This document shows positions 34,275 to 42,983 of a DNA stretch of 64,000 nucleotides, in pieces. Source of the stretch: an uncultured Alistipes sp. GTDB lineage: Bacteria > Bacteroidota > Bacteroidia > Bacteroidales > Rikenellaceae. The first letter of the stretch is position 1; each line of letters starts with the position of its first letter. The stretch covers positions 1 to 64,000 of the forward strand of contig CAAGBL010000050.1 of NCBI GenBank assembly GCA_900768045.1, read 5' to 3'. A program made the position numbers and the translations under genes. The notes below the pieces were generated by a model that was given only the letters and a program-made list of their open reading frames with translations, was not told the origin of the DNA and did no database searches.

Positions 34275-35042
34275 TTAGTACTCCCAGACCTCCCTTTGTC
34301 CGAGGTATTCTACCTCGGCCGAGTTATCTATTTTGAATATTACAGTCACCTCGTCACGCCTATCAATACGCTTGTCGTCGCAGACGATATCCATCGTGCC
34401 CTCGTCGAAGTAGTTATGGTTGTAGGAGTTCGACATATAGTGTAGCGGCGCAGTAATCTCGGTTGCGAGCACCACATCGCTATCCTCCAAATTATCGTAA
34501 TCGTTATTGGTGACATTAAGCCAACCCTCAACCATGTAGCTTATGCCGCTATTGATGTCGTGCTCGAGCAAGCTAATCGTAAAGGTATTCTCGTGGTACT
34601 TGCTCGACGTCGTGAAGCTATAGACACCATCTGTAGCCTTTATCACTACCTCTGTGAGCTCCGAACCAACAATCTTCCACTCGCCACCCTCACTTAGAAG
34701 CTTGTCATCAGTGACATACTCTCGATAGGTGCGGGGATTATTGTTACTATTCCACGAATGATCATACTGAAAGCGCACAATGCCATCCTCCATAACTATA
34801 TCGTAGTATGGCATAAAGCGGTTGTGAATCTCCTCCTTTAGCTCCTCGTCCTCGGTCTGAAGATACCAGTCAGCAACCACAGCATAGTCGAAATAGTCCT
34901 GCAACATCTCGAGGTAGTAGCTCGTTGCTCGGCGTGCGATATACTTACCAACGTCCATAGGCTCACGCTCTGTGCCCTCGGTTACCTGACATGATGCAAG
35001 GAGCAGCACTGGAGCAATAAGTGCAAATATATATCTTATCAT
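34275..35042 (-). CDS. Hypothetical lipoprotein
   Basis: A 255-residue protein whose signal peptide ends in the lipobox LLASC (about 14-18). The rest is soluble, acidic and rich in Tyr/Asn/Asp, with beta-strand-like alternation and no family I recognise. It lies 6 bases behind a putative outer-membrane protein gene and is probably the last gene of the three-gene reverse operon 36495-34275. Confidence 0.65.
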   Translation of the reverse strand: MIRYIFALIAPVLLLASCQVTEGTEREPMDVGKYIARRATSYYLEMLQDYFDYAVVADWYLQTEDEELKEEIHNRFMPYYDIVMEDGIVRFQYDHSWNSNNNPRTYREYVTDDKLLSEGGEWKIVGSELTEVVIKATDGVYSFTTSSKYHENTFTISLLEHDINSGISYMVEGWLNVTNNDYDNLEDSDVVLATEITAPLHYMSNSYNHNYFDEGTMDIVCDDKRIDRRDEVTVIFKIDNSAEVEYLGQREVWEY

Positions 35043-35048
35043 AGCTCA

Positions 35049-35768
35049 CTATTTTTTCGTGTTAAACCTAAATCCAAATCCGCCACGCACCGAGCCGCCG
35101 ACACCAGCGCCCACCTCGATAAAGCCGTAAAAGCCACGACCTACCTTTAAGCCCGCAAGCACCACATCAGCCATGGGGAAAACACCGCCATTAGCACGCT
35201 CTACATGGGCACATAGGCCAAGCGCCACAGAGGAGTACATCTCGACATTTGTGCGACGCAACCAGTTGAAGCGAACATCAAACAGAGCTGCAATGTTGTA
35301 GACATCGTTGTTGTACAACAGCTCGTCGGTATAGGTGTCGTAGACATTCTGCCAAGTTGCGCCAAAGGTAGCCTTAGCGCCAAGTGCCAACCATGGCTGA
35401 AGCGACTTCGAATAGCTAAAGCCGAGCGTAGTGAGCTGATAAATAGGGCCTACGTAGGTGCGTAAGTTATGAATACCATCACTGAATGATGGTGGGCCAT
35501 CTATGTCATCAAAAATCATCTTGCTGCCTAACAAAAGCTCTGACACCAAACCAGGGGCTCCGTACCATACGCTTAGGTCGTGCTCCCAACGTATCTCCTG
35601 AATATTCTTGCTTGGCTCCACAGGCAACTTTTCAACCTCGCTCTCGGTGGTCATATAGCCTGTTATGCGGTCATAGACAAGTTTTTCATTGACCCTCTCC
35701 TGAGCCACGACAGTAGCCGAGAGCATCAAAGCTACCGCCAATACCATATACTTATATATACTCTTCAT
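35049..35768 (-). CDS. Putative envelope/outer-membrane beta-barrel protein, paralogue B
   Basis: A 239-residue protein with a signal peptide (about 1-22, ending VVAQ). Amphipathic strands run through the second half, which contains WLALGAKATFGATW and ends GFRFNTKK with alternating glycine and aromatic residues, as in small outer-membrane barrels. It resembles the upstream 240-residue protein in layout and ending (GVGYRINSKTR). It is spaced 4 bases from that gene. Function unknown. Confidence 0.65.
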   Translation of the reverse strand: MKSIYKYMVLAVALMLSATVVAQERVNEKLVYDRITGYMTTESEVEKLPVEPSKNIQEIRWEHDLSVWYGAPGLVSELLLGSKMIFDDIDGPPSFSDGIHNLRTYVGPIYQLTTLGFSYSKSLQPWLALGAKATFGATWQNVYDTYTDELLYNNDVYNIAALFDVRFNWLRRTNVEMYSSVALGLCAHVERANGGVFPMADVVLAGLKVGRGFYGFIEVGAGVGGSVRGGFGFRFNTKK

Positions 35769-35772
35769 AGCT

Positions 35773-36495
35773 CTATCTTGTTTTTGAGTTTATTCTATAT
35801 CCCACGCCCACGTTTATCACGCCACGTGAGCCACAGCCCACCTCGGCAAAGCCAAACCACTTGTGACCGAGGGCAATGCCGAAAGGCTTAACATCGAAGG
35901 CTAAGTATGCATCAACAAGGTCGCCACTGTCTGCCATGTGGCGCTCACGATGCAGAACACCCACGCCCAAGCCTACGCTCGAGTAGAGCTGAACGAAGCC
36001 TCGTCGATACCATGCAAAGCGTGCAAGGGGCACAAGCGAGTAGTAATCCTCACGCAGAGTCAATATCTTCATATCAGTATAGCTATTGAAGATGTTGCGG
36101 TGGCCATAGACAAATGTAAAGTCGACACCAACGCTAAACCACTCATTGAACCAATAGCCATAGCTTAGCGAGATAGGGAAACGATGGCTCGGGCCAAAGT
36201 AACATGGCGAGATATCACCGTCACCTATGTAAAATAGCTCGCTTGTGCTTAAGTTATAGAAATAGCGCCCTGTAGCACCCCATAACGTAGATAGGCGCAC
36301 GTCGTGTGTGCCTGGGGCAAGGGGCTTAGTTAATGACTTAGCAAACTTAGTGTCGGGACTATGTGGCGTGAACTTGACGGTGTAGACACCAAGCGAATCT
36401 CTGAACTTGTAGGTATGTTGTGCCTCGGCGCTTAACGCTCCCACCACAAAGAGCATTGCAACGAGTAGGCCCACCTTTAGTTTTACGTTACTCAT
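35773..36495 (-). CDS. Putative envelope/outer-membrane beta-barrel protein, paralogue A
   Basis: A 240-residue protein with a signal peptide (about 1-25, ending SAEAQ). It shares with its downstream neighbour the order: short N-terminal region, RLSTLWGATGRYF-like segment, WFNEWFSVGVDFTF, WYRRGFVQLYSSVGLGVGV, and a final glycine-rich strand. The pair most likely arose by tandem duplication. Function unknown. Confidence 0.65.
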   Translation of the reverse strand: MSNVKLKVGLLVAMLFVVGALSAEAQHTYKFRDSLGVYTVKFTPHSPDTKFAKSLTKPLAPGTHDVRLSTLWGATGRYFYNLSTSELFYIGDGDISPCYFGPSHRFPISLSYGYWFNEWFSVGVDFTFVYGHRNIFNSYTDMKILTLREDYYSLVPLARFAWYRRGFVQLYSSVGLGVGVLHRERHMADSGDLVDAYLAFDVKPFGIALGHKWFGFAEVGCGSRGVINVGVGYRINSKTR

Positions 36496-36528
36496 AATTG
36501 GGTCGAGTTTTAGTTAGTTTCGTTAATG

Positions 36529-36536
36529 CAAAGATA
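36529..36536 (-). promoter_or_regulatory. -7 box for the paralogue pair
   Basis: TATCTTTG on the reverse strand, 34 bases before the ATG of paralogue A. Confidence 0.6.
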
Positions 36537-36710
36537 GCATCAGAACCCGCCACAGCCAAATTTTTGAGCCTCAAATTTTTCCACGAAGCATTTTGCAACA
36601 CGTTGATAATCAACACAATAAACAACCATAAAAATATCAATTTTTCATAGTGTTGATAATCAGGTAGTTACATGTCTGGCAATTTAATAAACTGAAATAC
36701 AGATGATTAA

Positions 36711-38099
36711 CTACTTTTTAGATCTACCCTGCTCGAATTTTCGGACATCACGTCTAACACGAATAAAGGTCATCACGGCAGCCGAACTAAGACCGATAAT
36801 AAGACCTATGGCGAGTCCGTAGCACTGCAAATCGAATCTATAAGCGAGCAGTGCGCCGAGGGGTATATTTAATATAAGGTAGGAGCAAAGCACGATAGGC
36901 ATGATAATTTTCACATCTTGCAAGCCACGAAGCATGCTAATAGAGAGTCCCTGCACCGAATCCGAAAATTGGTAGATAGCGATAAGAATAAGCAGGTTGG
37001 CGCTGATAGCCATAACCTCGACATTGTCGGTAAAGATACCGACAAGCTCGGTGCGCAAAAAGACAAACATAAATGCCATAAGCGTAGCCCACAACAAGCC
37101 GAGGTGGTAGGTGGCATTAACCATAGGTCTGAGGTGCTTACGGTCTTTCGAGCCGTAGATGTGCGAGACGACGATAGTCGATGCCGAGCCGATAGCCACA
37201 GTAATCATCCAAGCGATATTAGCGATGCTAAACGAGACCTGCATAGCGCCCGATGCAGCAGCACCAAACGAGAGGGCAAGGATTGAGGTGAGGATAAAGG
37301 CTGCCGACTCCAGCACCATCTGAAATGAGATAGGGAAGCCAATAGCCACACACTTTCGCATAAGCTTGCGGCTAAGTGCCTCGGAGCTAAAGAATGAGCG
37401 GTAGATGCGCAGACGGCGTGATAGGTAGAAGTAAGCGATGATAAGCAACATCTGCACCACACGAGCCAGAAGCGTTGCAAGGCCTGCACCCTCAGCACCC
37501 ATAGCCTCGAAGCCACACTTACCGAAGATAAACACCCAGTTGAGAAGGATATTTAGGAAGTTACCCACGAGCGTAATCCACATCGCCACCTTGGTATTGC
37601 CGATACCCTCCAAGAACTGCTTAACGGCAAGGAATATCATAAGTGGCATGATGCTCCACACCAACATATCGTAGTACGGTAGCGCCATGTCGGTAACCAA
37701 GGTTACATCGCTACCCGCACCACTCATCCACTCGCCAAGAACACCGATAAAGGGACGCAGGGCAAGGGCTATAACGGTTGATATTACGCCAATAATTAGT
37801 GAATAGGCGATGCCATTTTGAAACAAATGGCCAACCATACGACGGTCATTACGGGCATAATGCTCACCAACGAGTGGCGTGATAGACATAGCAAAGCCCA
37901 TGGCAGCGAGGTAGATAAGCAGAAAGAGCGAGCTACCCAACGACACCGCAGCAAGGGGCACAGCATCCTCGCCACCATAGTTTCCCACCATGGCCGTATC
38001 GGCAAACTGCGTTGTTAGCTGTCCTGCCTGCGCCAAGACAACGGGTGCTGCGAGGTGCAGCAAGCGCTTATAGTATGGTACGTACTCCCTAAGTCTCAT
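36711..38099 (-). CDS. MATE-family multidrug/cation antiporter
   Basis: A 462-residue inner-membrane antiporter with 12 predicted helices in two homologous halves. It opens with LHLAAPVVLAQAGQLTTQFADTAMVGNYGGEDAVPLAAVSLG (about 15-56), the typical MATE helix 1-2 region. The second-half equivalent is near FQMVLESAAFILTSILAL (about 258-275). The tail is basic. It overlaps the upstream lipoprotein gene's stop by 1 base (TAATG on the reverse strand), so both are in one operon. Drug or metabolite specificity is unknown. Confidence 0.92.
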   Translation of the reverse strand: MRLREYVPYYKRLLHLAAPVVLAQAGQLTTQFADTAMVGNYGGEDAVPLAAVSLGSSLFLLIYLAAMGFAMSITPLVGEHYARNDRRMVGHLFQNGIAYSLIIGVISTVIALALRPFIGVLGEWMSGAGSDVTLVTDMALPYYDMLVWSIMPLMIFLAVKQFLEGIGNTKVAMWITLVGNFLNILLNWVFIFGKCGFEAMGAEGAGLATLLARVVQMLLIIAYFYLSRRLRIYRSFFSSEALSRKLMRKCVAIGFPISFQMVLESAAFILTSILALSFGAAASGAMQVSFSIANIAWMITVAIGSASTIVVSHIYGSKDRKHLRPMVNATYHLGLLWATLMAFMFVFLRTELVGIFTDNVEVMAISANLLILIAIYQFSDSVQGLSISMLRGLQDVKIIMPIVLCSYLILNIPLGALLAYRFDLQCYGLAIGLIIGLSSAAVMTFIRVRRDVRKFEQGRSKK

Positions 38100-39958
38100 T
38101 AGTTAATCCACTCCTTATATAACTCCACAAACTCCTGAGCATCGCCCACCTGCTCTCGTGAGAAGGATATAGGCTCAGAGACATACATCTCGCCGACATA
38201 TCCGTTTTCGTCCTCAGCAACACCGCAGAGCACATACTCCCTATCGTAGGTGCACAAGGCCCAATCTGGCGATGAGGTATAGGCATACTCCAATATGCTT
38301 TCGAGGATATCTTCATGCGTATAGCTATCGTACTGCGACTTTGTATATAGCTCGAAATGTAGCGTAGGGGCCGACATGAGAGTCTCAACCTCCATGGACA
38401 GGAAGTAGTCGGCATAGCCCAACATTGATTTATAGTAGGGCTCAATAGCCGCCACCTCAGCCATGTCGTAGGCCGAGAATTTAACATCTACAATACGATT
38501 TTCGCCCTTGCCATCCTTAGCAGTAGCAAAATGGTAGACAAAGAGGTCTGTGGTTGGGGCACCAGCATAGTAGCCATAGACTGCAATGACAAACTCGGTA
38601 TCGGGAGGTAGCTGGTCGATGTGCTCCTCATATATGCCCGTTATCTCCAACGGAGCATACTTCGTCATAACATAGTCGAGCTGCTCCTGCTTATCGCCCT
38701 TAGGTAAGTTTTTGGCATACATCATAACAGCCGTATAGCTCTCGTCGGTAGTAGGGACAATGCGCACATCTACCGAACGTGGTCGTATGTTCGAAAACTC
38801 AACCTCGAAGGTCATATCTGAGCGGTTGACGGTGCCTGTGGTAAAGTACTCGACCTGAGGTCTCGACACGACCATAGGTACACGCCCCTCGTCCGAGGCT
38901 ATAGCATAGATAATGGCCATATAGCGATGGTTGGCATTGAGTCTCTTGCTGAATGTAGTCTCGCCTCTATATCCAAGCTGCTGCATAACCTCCTCGGCAC
39001 TCTTCTCCTCGAAGTAGTACAGATGGTCGGCCACATAGAAGAAGGACTCGGCAACCTGCTCCTCAGCCTTAGGCGTAAACTCTAAGCCCTGCTCAACATA
39101 TCCCGCCTCGCTATCCTCAACAATCTGAACACAGTAATACCCTGCCCAGCTCTCAGGCTTAACATTAAACCTTACCTCGGGGCCCTCAGCCTCGATATTC
39201 ACATCGAAGCTCTGCTCAACACGCTCAGGCATGCGCTTATCTATGACAAGATGATATATGGGTGTTATACGCTCATACTCATCGCCCGAAACATATATTC
39301 CGTAGGCATACACCACATACTCCTTTGCTGGCGAGAGATCTTGCCACCTCTTGCTCTTATCGCCCATGAGCATAAAGCCACTATTAAGCATATACTCCTC
39401 GAGGGTTGAGTCTACGGCATAGGAGCTAAAGAGTGTAGAATCGGAATATACGAGTTCGTCAGCAGTGCTTATATTGGAGTCACGGAAGTAGCTCTTCTCG
39501 GCCATCATAACAATATATGGCATTGTCTTGTCAGTAGCCAAGAGCTCAACCGTACACTCTGAATAATCGATATTGGCCACACGCATTGTGAGCTTATCGT
39601 CACTACACCCCTCCTGACGAACAAGCAGCTTAGGTTTTGTTGAGGTGTTAATATATTTGAGGTATAGCGCCGCCTCACGAGCCTCTGCATCGAAGTTTGG
39701 CAATACTCTAAATCGAATAACACCCCTCTCCGAATTATCTACATCTACAATCCACTCGACCTCTGTTGAGGCTACGGGCATAACGCTACCCACATACTCC
39801 GAAAGAGAGTACCTCACTTCAAATTCTCCACCTATGGCTGTGGCATCAATAGCTGCAACAGCCAGACTAAAATCTACCTTAGAGCCATCTGTTTTGTCGT
39901 TAGTACACGACACACATAGGGCAAAAAGTAGAAGGATTGTAAGTAGTAGTCTTCTCAT
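38099..39958 (-). CDS. BACON-type lipoprotein with repeated C-terminal modules
   Basis: A 619-residue lipoprotein (lipobox VSC at about 16-18). An N-terminal BACON-like Ig module (about 25-115) is followed by a module starting TMRVANIDYSECTVELLATDK (about 124-144). Further modules start near SFDVNIEAEGPEVRFNVKPE and MTFEVEFSNIRPRSVDVRIVPT (about 380-401). The first three resemble the 379-residue neighbour, so this is a longer paralogue with an extra C-terminal part of about 240 residues. BACON modules are thought to bind glycan or mucin. It is probably surface-exposed. Confidence 0.75.
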   Translation of the reverse strand: MRRLLLTILLLFALCVSCTNDKTDGSKVDFSLAVAAIDATAIGGEFEVRYSLSEYVGSVMPVASTEVEWIVDVDNSERGVIRFRVLPNFDAEAREAALYLKYINTSTKPKLLVRQEGCSDDKLTMRVANIDYSECTVELLATDKTMPYIVMMAEKSYFRDSNISTADELVYSDSTLFSSYAVDSTLEEYMLNSGFMLMGDKSKRWQDLSPAKEYVVYAYGIYVSGDEYERITPIYHLVIDKRMPERVEQSFDVNIEAEGPEVRFNVKPESWAGYYCVQIVEDSEAGYVEQGLEFTPKAEEQVAESFFYVADHLYYFEEKSAEEVMQQLGYRGETTFSKRLNANHRYMAIIYAIASDEGRVPMVVSRPQVEYFTTGTVNRSDMTFEVEFSNIRPRSVDVRIVPTTDESYTAVMMYAKNLPKGDKQEQLDYVMTKYAPLEITGIYEEHIDQLPPDTEFVIAVYGYYAGAPTTDLFVYHFATAKDGKGENRIVDVKFSAYDMAEVAAIEPYYKSMLGYADYFLSMEVETLMSAPTLHFELYTKSQYDSYTHEDILESILEYAYTSSPDWALCTYDREYVLCGVAEDENGYVGEMYVSEPISFSREQVGDAQEFVELYKEWIN

Positions 39959-39975
39959 ATTTTAGTTACTAAGGC

Positions 39976-41115
39976 TTATAGATAGTGGAACGATGGCACT
40001 GAGCGAATTATTGGCACAGCTCCGTCTGTCGACTCCACAGCAAAGACAATAACCATGTAGCGAATACCCGACTCGAGCTGCACATTAAGCTGCTGCTTGC
40101 CCTTATAGCAGGTGCTACGCAAATACTGCTCAGCCGAAGCACCACCAGACATCGCCTTACGAGCCAGGTCATAGAAATTTGATGCAAGTGACTTAACGTA
40201 TCCATCATAGATACCACCTCCTGGCTCAACGAAGAATAACGAGCCCTCGTAGGCAATCTGCACACTATAGTAACCATCCCAGCCATTAGGATTAATAATG
40301 ATACTTGCCATAGAGCCACTCATCTGAGAGCTTATACCGAAGCTTACGTTATACATATTTGGCATAGGAATCTCGACACTTGTTTGGTGCATAGGAGTAG
40401 TAACAGTATACTCATTGCCCTTAAAAGTGATACCATAGCTATATGCAATATATGTCGAGCCATGCTTCATATTCACAAACTCTCGCTCGGCGTCGCCTGT
40501 ATATATAAGCTGGGGACTCACACGTCCCATAAGCTCCTCAAGAGTCATCTTATTACGCTCGGCAAGCTGTCGATATGTCGACATCTCGGTCTCGATAAAC
40601 AGATTCATATCGGTAACACCAGACTGACGAAAATACTCTGCATCGATAACATTTGCCATATAAGGCACACCCTTATCTGTTGGGATATATTTTACCTTAC
40701 AGCTACTATGTGTAACATCAGAAACCTCGAAACGATACATGTTAAGAAGCTGCTTATCCTGCAACACTGACACTCGCACCGAGGGCTCAAGTCCTGGATA
40801 TTTAATAGCAACTGAGGCAAAGCGCTCCTCATTGACATTGCTGGGGGCGATGCTTAGAACAATCGTTGTTGGAGTTACGCTCTTGAGCGATATCCAATCA
40901 ACCGCAGTGACAATCTCAAACTCGCCACCTCTCACCGGGTTTCGCAAAGCGTAGAACAAAGAGATATCTCCTCCTCCACCATCAACATTTAGCTCATATG
41001 TATCAAGTACAAGCTTAGGCGGGTTGTTCGGATCGATCTCACCTAATTCGCAACTTACAGAGAGTGGCATCAAGGCCACAATAAGGGCATAAAACAGAAT
41101 TGAAATTTTGCGCAT
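39976..41115 (-). CDS. BACON-domain lipoprotein (shorter paralogue)
   Basis: A 379-residue lipoprotein (lipobox LSVSC at about 18-22). A BACON module (about 30-120) contains LNVDGGGGDISLFYALRNPV and WISLKSVTPTTIVLSIAPSNVNEER. The next module starts FEVSDVTHSSCKVKYIPTDK, parallel to the 619-residue neighbour, and a third ends the protein at YMVIVFAVESTDGAVPIIRS. It is the first gene of the operon with the longer paralogue and the MATE pump. Confidence 0.78.
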   Translation of the reverse strand: MRKISILFYALIVALMPLSVSCELGEIDPNNPPKLVLDTYELNVDGGGGDISLFYALRNPVRGGEFEIVTAVDWISLKSVTPTTIVLSIAPSNVNEERFASVAIKYPGLEPSVRVSVLQDKQLLNMYRFEVSDVTHSSCKVKYIPTDKGVPYMANVIDAEYFRQSGVTDMNLFIETEMSTYRQLAERNKMTLEELMGRVSPQLIYTGDAEREFVNMKHGSTYIAYSYGITFKGNEYTVTTPMHQTSVEIPMPNMYNVSFGISSQMSGSMASIIINPNGWDGYYSVQIAYEGSLFFVEPGGGIYDGYVKSLASNFYDLARKAMSGGASAEQYLRSTCYKGKQQLNVQLESGIRYMVIVFAVESTDGAVPIIRSVPSFHYL

Positions 41116-41141
41116 AACTCAACATTTTACTCTTAATGGCG

Positions 41142-41149
41142 CAAAGATA
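41142..41149 (-). promoter_or_regulatory. -7 box for the BACON-MATE operon
   Basis: TATCTTTG on the reverse strand, 27 bases before the ATG at 41115. Confidence 0.6.
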
Positions 41150-41168
41150 GTGATTAATTCGCACACAA

Positions 41169-41200
41169 CAAAAAAGAGAGTATAATAAAATACTCTCTTC
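41169..41200 (-). terminator. Terminator of the ClpN-like gene
   Basis: On the reverse strand: AGAGAGTAT/ATACTCTCT hairpin followed by a T-rich run. Confidence 0.8.
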
Positions 41201-41238
41201 AGGTTATGGTTTCTTAGTTAAGTTTAGGCATACACCTC

Positions 41239-41718
41239 TTAACCAACAATATTTTTATCGTTATATTCGCCAGCAGCAAGCTGACACATTAGCTCCGCAA
41301 GTTGCTGAGCACCAACGCCTCGCTCAGCAAATATTTTTTGAGTGGCGGTTGTTCGATCTCGAAGGGCACGATGTAGCACATGTGCCGAACTTAGCACCGA
41401 CGAATCAACCTCGCTATGCAGGCTATCACACAGAGCCCTAAGAGCGCTCTCAGGTGTGTCGTCCTCAACAACAGCATCAGTTGCAACCATTGCCATAATT
41501 CGCTCAGACACAACATCTTTACTCACGCCATCGAACAGCAAACTAACAAGCAGCGATGCAAAACTATCATCACGCCTAAGAAGCTCAACAACCAACCTGT
41601 CAACATACGATGTGGCAACGCCATCACGCTTAAGTCGAAAGACTAACGTAGAGATTGTTGCCTCCAAACATCTCGAAATCTTAATACTCTTCATCTCGTT
41701 ATAATTAACCATTTTCAT
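41239..41718 (-). CDS. Small protein resembling the Clp N-terminal (ClpN) repeat domain
   Basis: A 159-residue all-helical protein. Two segments resemble the tandem repeats of Clp ATPase N-domains: VDRLVVELLRRDDSFASLLVSLLFDGV (about 39-65) and SSAHVLHRALRDRTTATQKIFAERGV (about 110-135), with the hydrophobic pattern of EHLLLALL...A..LL...GV. It has no ATPase domain. It could be an adaptor-like protein. An 18-base palindrome (41735-41752) lies before its start. The family call is an inference from pattern. An in-frame ATG two codons later (41712) is an alternative start. Confidence 0.55.
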   Translation of the reverse strand: MKMVNYNEMKSIKISRCLEATISTLVFRLKRDGVATSYVDRLVVELLRRDDSFASLLVSLLFDGVSKDVVSERIMAMVATDAVVEDDTPESALRALCDSLHSEVDSSVLSSAHVLHRALRDRTTATQKIFAERGVGAQQLAELMCQLAAGEYNDKNIVG

Positions 41719-41734
41719 CGGTATTATAACGATA

Positions 41735-41752
41735 ATAATATTGCAATATTAT
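41735..41752. promoter_or_regulatory. Perfect 18-base palindrome upstream of the ClpN-like gene
   Basis: ATAATATTGCAATATTAT, 17 bases upstream of the ATG. It is placed as an operator would be, but AT-rich DNA gives such palindromes by chance at times. Confidence 0.35.
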
Positions 41753-41767
41753 ATAAAATTTATCTTT

Positions 41768-42235
41768 TTATCGCAATTTTTCGAGAAGCGTCGAGCAACC
41801 ATCTTCTAATAGGTCGAGAACAAGCTCAAAGCCCTCATGCCCCTCGTAGTAAGGATCGGGGATATAGCTCCAATTTGGGTTGTGGCGCAAAAACTCACGG
41901 AAGCGATATATCCTCTGCTGCGCCTCACGGTCGGGAGCAAGGCGGAACAACGCCTCGTAGTTGTTGTCGTCCATGGCGATAATCATGTCGAAACGCTCGA
42001 AGTCCTCCTCACGCACCTGACGAGCACGATGCGTAATGTCGATGCCACGTGCCAAAGCAGCACGACGCATGCGAGCATCGGAGCGCTCGCCACTATGACC
42101 GCCATACGTGCCAGCCGAGTCCAAGACCACCCTGTCGGCTAAGCCATTTCGCTCGACAAGCATCTGCATCATTGCCTCGGCCGCAGGCGAACGGCAAATA
42201 TTTCCGAGGCAGACAAATAAAATTCGCTGTTTCAT
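41768..42235 (-). CDS. Low-molecular-weight protein tyrosine phosphatase
   Basis: A 155-residue enzyme with the active-site P-loop VCLGNICRSP (about 7-16, nucleophile Cys) and the general-acid motif DPYYEG near residue 128. In bacteria such enzymes often reverse tyrosine phosphorylation of capsule kinases; no such kinase is adjacent here. Complete. Confidence 0.93.
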   Translation of the reverse strand: MKQRILFVCLGNICRSPAAEAMMQMLVERNGLADRVVLDSAGTYGGHSGERSDARMRRAALARGIDITHRARQVREEDFERFDMIIAMDDNNYEALFRLAPDREAQQRIYRFREFLRHNPNWSYIPDPYYEGHEGFELVLDLLEDGCSTLLEKLR

Positions 42236-42250
42236 ACCACTAATTTTCTA

Positions 42251-42282
42251 CAAAGATAGAGAATTTCTCCTTTTTTAACAAG
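42251..42282 (-). promoter_or_regulatory. Promoter of the tyrosine phosphatase gene
   Basis: On the reverse strand: CTTG (42279-42282), 20-base spacer, TATCTTTG (42251-42258). Confidence 0.65.
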
Positions 42283-42399
42283 CCTGTTCGTTGATTAAAT
42301 TTTGACGTTTGTTTATCAACTCCTTTTTTTTACCAAAATTAGTCCTTACGACCATATCTCTTTTTTTGACAAGGTGTTACACACGAGCATATTTTTTGT

Positions 42400-42407
42400 T
42401 ATATTTG
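42400..42407 (+). promoter_or_regulatory. -7 box for the YtfJ-like gene
   Basis: TATATTTG, 44 bases before the ATG at 42451; the -33 element is weak. Confidence 0.5.
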
Positions 42408-42450
42408 TGGCGTTTTATATGAAGACAATAACAAAAATCATAAACAAACG

Positions 42451-42969
42451 ATGAAATTTAGAACTCTTATTTTGATGATTGCCGCAGCATTTATCTTCAA
42501 TGTTTCGGCAGATGCTCAGGGCCTCCCTCGTCCTGTGCGCAATGTTGAGGTTCAGGATCTCGATGCCAAGAAGGCACGCTTGCCTTATTGGGGTCAAAAA
42601 AACCTCCTTATATTTTATGTAGATCCTGAGGTACCTAAGCAGAACCACGACTTTATCACATACCTCGAGGAGACTGGCCGTGTGGCTGGCCCAAACATCG
42701 TTGGCTTCGGCATTGTAAACCTCAAGGATGCTGTATATCCTAACTCTCTCGTACGTCAGATTGCAGATGCTCGTACAGCAAAGAATGGAGCTACAATCCT
42801 CTGCGATCCAGACCACTGGATTTCAAGTGCATGGCGTCTTGGCGACTGCAATAACTGCTTCGTAATCATGCTCGTAAACAAGAAGGGCGAGCTTGTCTAC
42901 ATGCACAAGGGCGTTATGTCGGAGGCTGAGCAGAAGAAGTTTATCGCAGCAGCCGATCCTTTGCGCTAA
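42451..42969 (+). CDS. Periplasmic YtfJ-like thioredoxin-fold protein
   Basis: A 172-residue protein with a signal peptide (about 1-22, SADAQ). It is followed by GLPRPVRNVEVQDLDAKKAR and GQKNLLIFYVDPEVPKQN (about 48-65), the start of a thioredoxin-like fold. There is no CxxC pair; cysteines occur at CDP (about 114) and GDCNNC (about 127-132). It resembles the YtfJ family of unknown role. It is 15 bases before an Omp85-type gene and probably shares its transcript. Confidence 0.7.
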   Translation: MKFRTLILMIAAAFIFNVSADAQGLPRPVRNVEVQDLDAKKARLPYWGQKNLLIFYVDPEVPKQNHDFITYLEETGRVAGPNIVGFGIVNLKDAVYPNSLVRQIADARTAKNGATILCDPDHWISSAWRLGDCNNCFVIMLVNKKGELVYMHKGVMSEAEQKKFIAAADPLR

Positions 42970-42983
42970 TTTAGCCTTTAGAA

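Noticed and set aside
36602..36662. Two copies of GTTGATAATCA resembling DnaA boxes, as a possible replication origin
   Set aside because: Only two sites, each one or more mismatches from TTATCCACA, no dnaA or AT-rich unwinding cluster nearby; too weak to call.
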